Shown piece by piece: positions 62,627 through 64,000 of a DNA stretch of 64,000 bases. This stretch comes from Saitoella complicata NRRL Y-17804 (taxonomy: Eukaryota; Ascomycota; Saitoellomycetes; Saitoellales; Saitoellaceae), in NCBI RefSeq assembly GCF_001661265.1, contig NW_017567002.1:124001-188000 (forward strand), given 5' to 3'. Every line of letters starts with the position of its first letter. Position 1 is the first letter of the stretch. Under the pieces are notes generated by a model. That model saw only the letters and a list, made by a program, of their open reading frames with translations, had not been told where the DNA came from and did no database searches. Position numbers and translations under genes: made by a program.

Positions 62627-63571
62627 ATGATTCTTGGCAGATGCTGCAGATCACCATTCAAGCAGGCTCTATCAGCGACCTCTTTGCGATCAGCAGCTTT
62701 CCATACTACTCCACCAAGACAACTCAGTTCTATCCTCGAAGCAACGCACACTCTCATCACTACAGTCCATGAAGTTTCTCACACGCCATGGTACCTTACC
62801 ATACCACTCACCACCATCCTTCTCCGTACAGCCACAACCCTCCCAATAGCCGTCCGCGTCCGACAACGAACCCAAAAAATGATGACCCTAAAACCAATCA
62901 TCATGTCATGGCGAGAAACCCTTCGGAGAACGGAGCTATTGAAGGACCAAGGACGAAGCACGCCAGAGGTGCTGGAAAAGAGGGTGTCGAGACAGTTTTT
63001 GATGAAGATGTGGCGGATATATTCAAGGAATGGATGTAATCCGCTCATCACTTTTTTACTGCCACTGGTGCATATGCCGTTGTTCATCGTCACTTCCCTC
63101 ACACTGCGCGGAATGGCTGGGTGGCCGACATGGGGAGGAGGTCCGGAGATCCTGGAACCATCACTGGTTACGGAGGGTGCTTTGTGGTTTCCTGATCTTA
63201 CCGTGGTTGATCCGACGATGGCTTTACCTGTCGCGCTTGGAATCATGAGTTTGGCAAACATAGAGATCACTGCAGCACTCTACGGGGGTTCGGAAAACCA
63301 GAGCAGGTTTAAGAGGATCTTGACGAATGCGGCGAGGATGGCGTCTTTTGCAATGATGTGGATTGCAACGCAGATGCCGACGGTATGTACAATTGCTCAA
63401 GCACGGTTACATTATACTGACATAGAAAACCAGACTCTTGTCCTATACTGGATCACATCAACTTTTTTTTCGACAATCCAGAACTTCGCCTTCCACTACT
63501 ACCTTCCGATTGAACGGTCGAAGCCTCTGCCAACTGCATCTCCAACCACAGTCGCCACCGCTCTGCGCTGA
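62627..63571 (+). CDS. COX18: Cytochrome oxidase assembly protein Cox18 (Oxa1 family)
   Basis: Two exons (62627-63382 and 63434-63571) give 297 residues. The first 35 residues form a mitochondrial targeting peptide. Oxa1-superfamily marks are SHTPWYLTIPLTTILLRTAT, a charged loop with RQRTQKMMTLKPIIMSWRET, GCNPLITFLLPLVHMPLFIV and the last helix block LVLYWITSTFFSTIQNFAFH. Five helices are expected. Cox18 moves the C-terminus of Cox2 across the inner membrane. The intron 63383-63433 (51 nt) is in frame and stop-free; splicing gives QMPTTLVLYW as in homologues. It is divergent from Spt16 with 205 bp between. Confidence 0.88.
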   Translation: MILGRCCRSPFKQALSATSLRSAAFHTTPPRQLSSILEATHTLITTVHEVSHTPWYLTIPLTTILLRTATTLPIAVRVRQRTQKMMTLKPIIMSWRETLRRTELLKDQGRSTPEVLEKRVSRQFLMKMWRIYSRNGCNPLITFLLPLVHMPLFIVTSLTLRGMAGWPTWGGGPEILEPSLVTEGALWFPDLTVVDPTMALPVALGIMSLANIEITAALYGGSENQSRFKRILTNAARMASFAMMWIATQMPTVCTIAQARLHYTDIENQTLVLYWITSTFFSTIQNFAFHYYLPIERSKPLPTASPTTVATALR

Positions 63572-63917
63572 CGAAGTGTCGTTTTTTAAGGAATACGATT
63601 CGACTCGGTTTGTGTCGAGGTTGATACCAAAGCGTTGCTGGACTTTAGAGGAGATTGTTTCGGCTGAGGCATAGCCCAAAAACGTCGCCATAGCAGACTG
63701 CGCAGATGACGTGAGGGTAATCTTGTTTATCACGGATAGCGGCCCACAAAACTCGTTCAGCGCCTCCTCGTGCGTTGCTGTAAGAACTCTGTCAATACGG
63801 GAATCGTAGGCTCCCGTGAATTAAAATGCGTAACAAGGGTATTAATTATTAGTTATACGAGAGAGCGTGTGCTAGAAGTCTAAACTAAGAACGTTTTGTT
63901 GTACAAAATTGGGATGT
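63572..63917. other. Region downstream of Cox18 with an unassigned minus-strand frame
   Basis: A minus-strand frame from about 63820 to 63458 encodes SSAQSAMATFLGYASAETIS, SKVQQRFGINLDTNRVESYS and more; its 3' part lies antisense to the last Cox18 exon. It is protein-like in composition but no domain is recognised. The rest is AT-rich (63810-63860). Confidence 0.3.
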
Positions 63918-64000
63918 TTACCAGACGTACTGTGGACACATGTTAGCAGGATTCCCACAGCTCGAACAGAGGACGACTTACAGGAATGAAGAGGTAGGGG
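63918..64000 (-). CDS. 3' end of an unidentified gene
   Basis: Minus-strand sequence at the right edge. An exon ending at 63982 (CCCTACCTCTTCATTCCT) is followed by an intron with donor GTAAGT, branch CTGCTAAC and acceptor CAG (63930-63981, 52 nt), and a last exon of 12 nt giving Tyr-Val-Trp-stop. The product thus ends PYLFIPYVW. Splice signals are strong, but the protein cannot be named from nine residues. Most of it lies outside the window. Confidence 0.4.

Overview
The window looks like nuclear DNA of an ascomycete fungus outside the budding yeasts. Nearly every gene is intact, and genes are packed about one per 1.5 kb. Most spliced genes carry introns of 47-90 nt with GTA/GTG donors, a CTAAC or CTGAC branch point close to the 3' end, and AG acceptors. 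The gene set includes a Clr3/Hda1 deacetylase, a Laf1-like SWIRM protein, Sws1, CENP-W, a CtIP/Ctp1 protein and complex I, and 5S rRNA is dispersed as a single gene. This fits Taphrinomycotina or an early-branching Pezizomycotina lineage; that placement is inference. I saw no transposon, provirus, CRISPR array or operon.

Layout. 0-9 kb: 5' end of a cytosolic Hsp70, a large HAM1-like protein, a tiny CENP-W, two divergent Myb/SANT-like paralogues, a ferric reductase and a RING-YEATS fusion. 9.7-23.3 kb: a caprin-like RGG protein, SF3B2/Cus1, a Sly41-type transporter, the citrate carrier Yhm2, a LicD/Mnn4-type protein, a Chs7-type protein, EMC7 and an Rsm1-type zinc finger. 23.5-37.3 kb: complex I 75/78 kDa subunit, 5S rRNA, an aldo-keto reductase, a CECR5-type HAD phosphatase, tRNA-Ala(AGC), a BRX1 locus lacking its middle, SDH2, 3-hydroxybutyryl-CoA dehydrogenase, mL53 and Sen34. 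37.4-50.2 kb: CtIP/Sae2, a Nudix hydrolase with a 10-nt exon, VTC4, an F-box protein, a seven-knuckle CNBP/Gis2 protein and a SWIRM protein. 50.9-64 kb: an unresolved gene, a class II histone deacetylase, COX5, a mitochondrial carrier, Sws1, Psf2, Spt16, Cox18 and the 3' end of one more gene.

How the genes relate. There is no single pathway, but themes recur: mitochondrial energy metabolism (complex I, SDH2, COX5, Cox18, Yhm2, mL53, hydroxyacyl-CoA dehydrogenase), chromatin and chromosome biology (RING-YEATS, Laf1-like, Clr3-like, Spt16, CENP-W, Psf2, CtIP, Sws1), RNA handling (SF3B2, Sen34, Rsm1, Gis2, caprin-like) and the cell surface (Chs7-like, LicD, Sly41-like). Several genes are divergent pairs sharing short promoters.

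The most novel items are the RING-YEATS protein (a putative acyl-lysine reader fused to a ubiquitin ligase), the 10-nt microexon in the Nudix gene, the internally deleted BRX1 locus, the inverted Myb-like paralogue pair and three stop-free introns whose length is a multiple of three. Exon borders were read by eye from splice motifs and reading-frame closure; no transcript evidence or database search was available.
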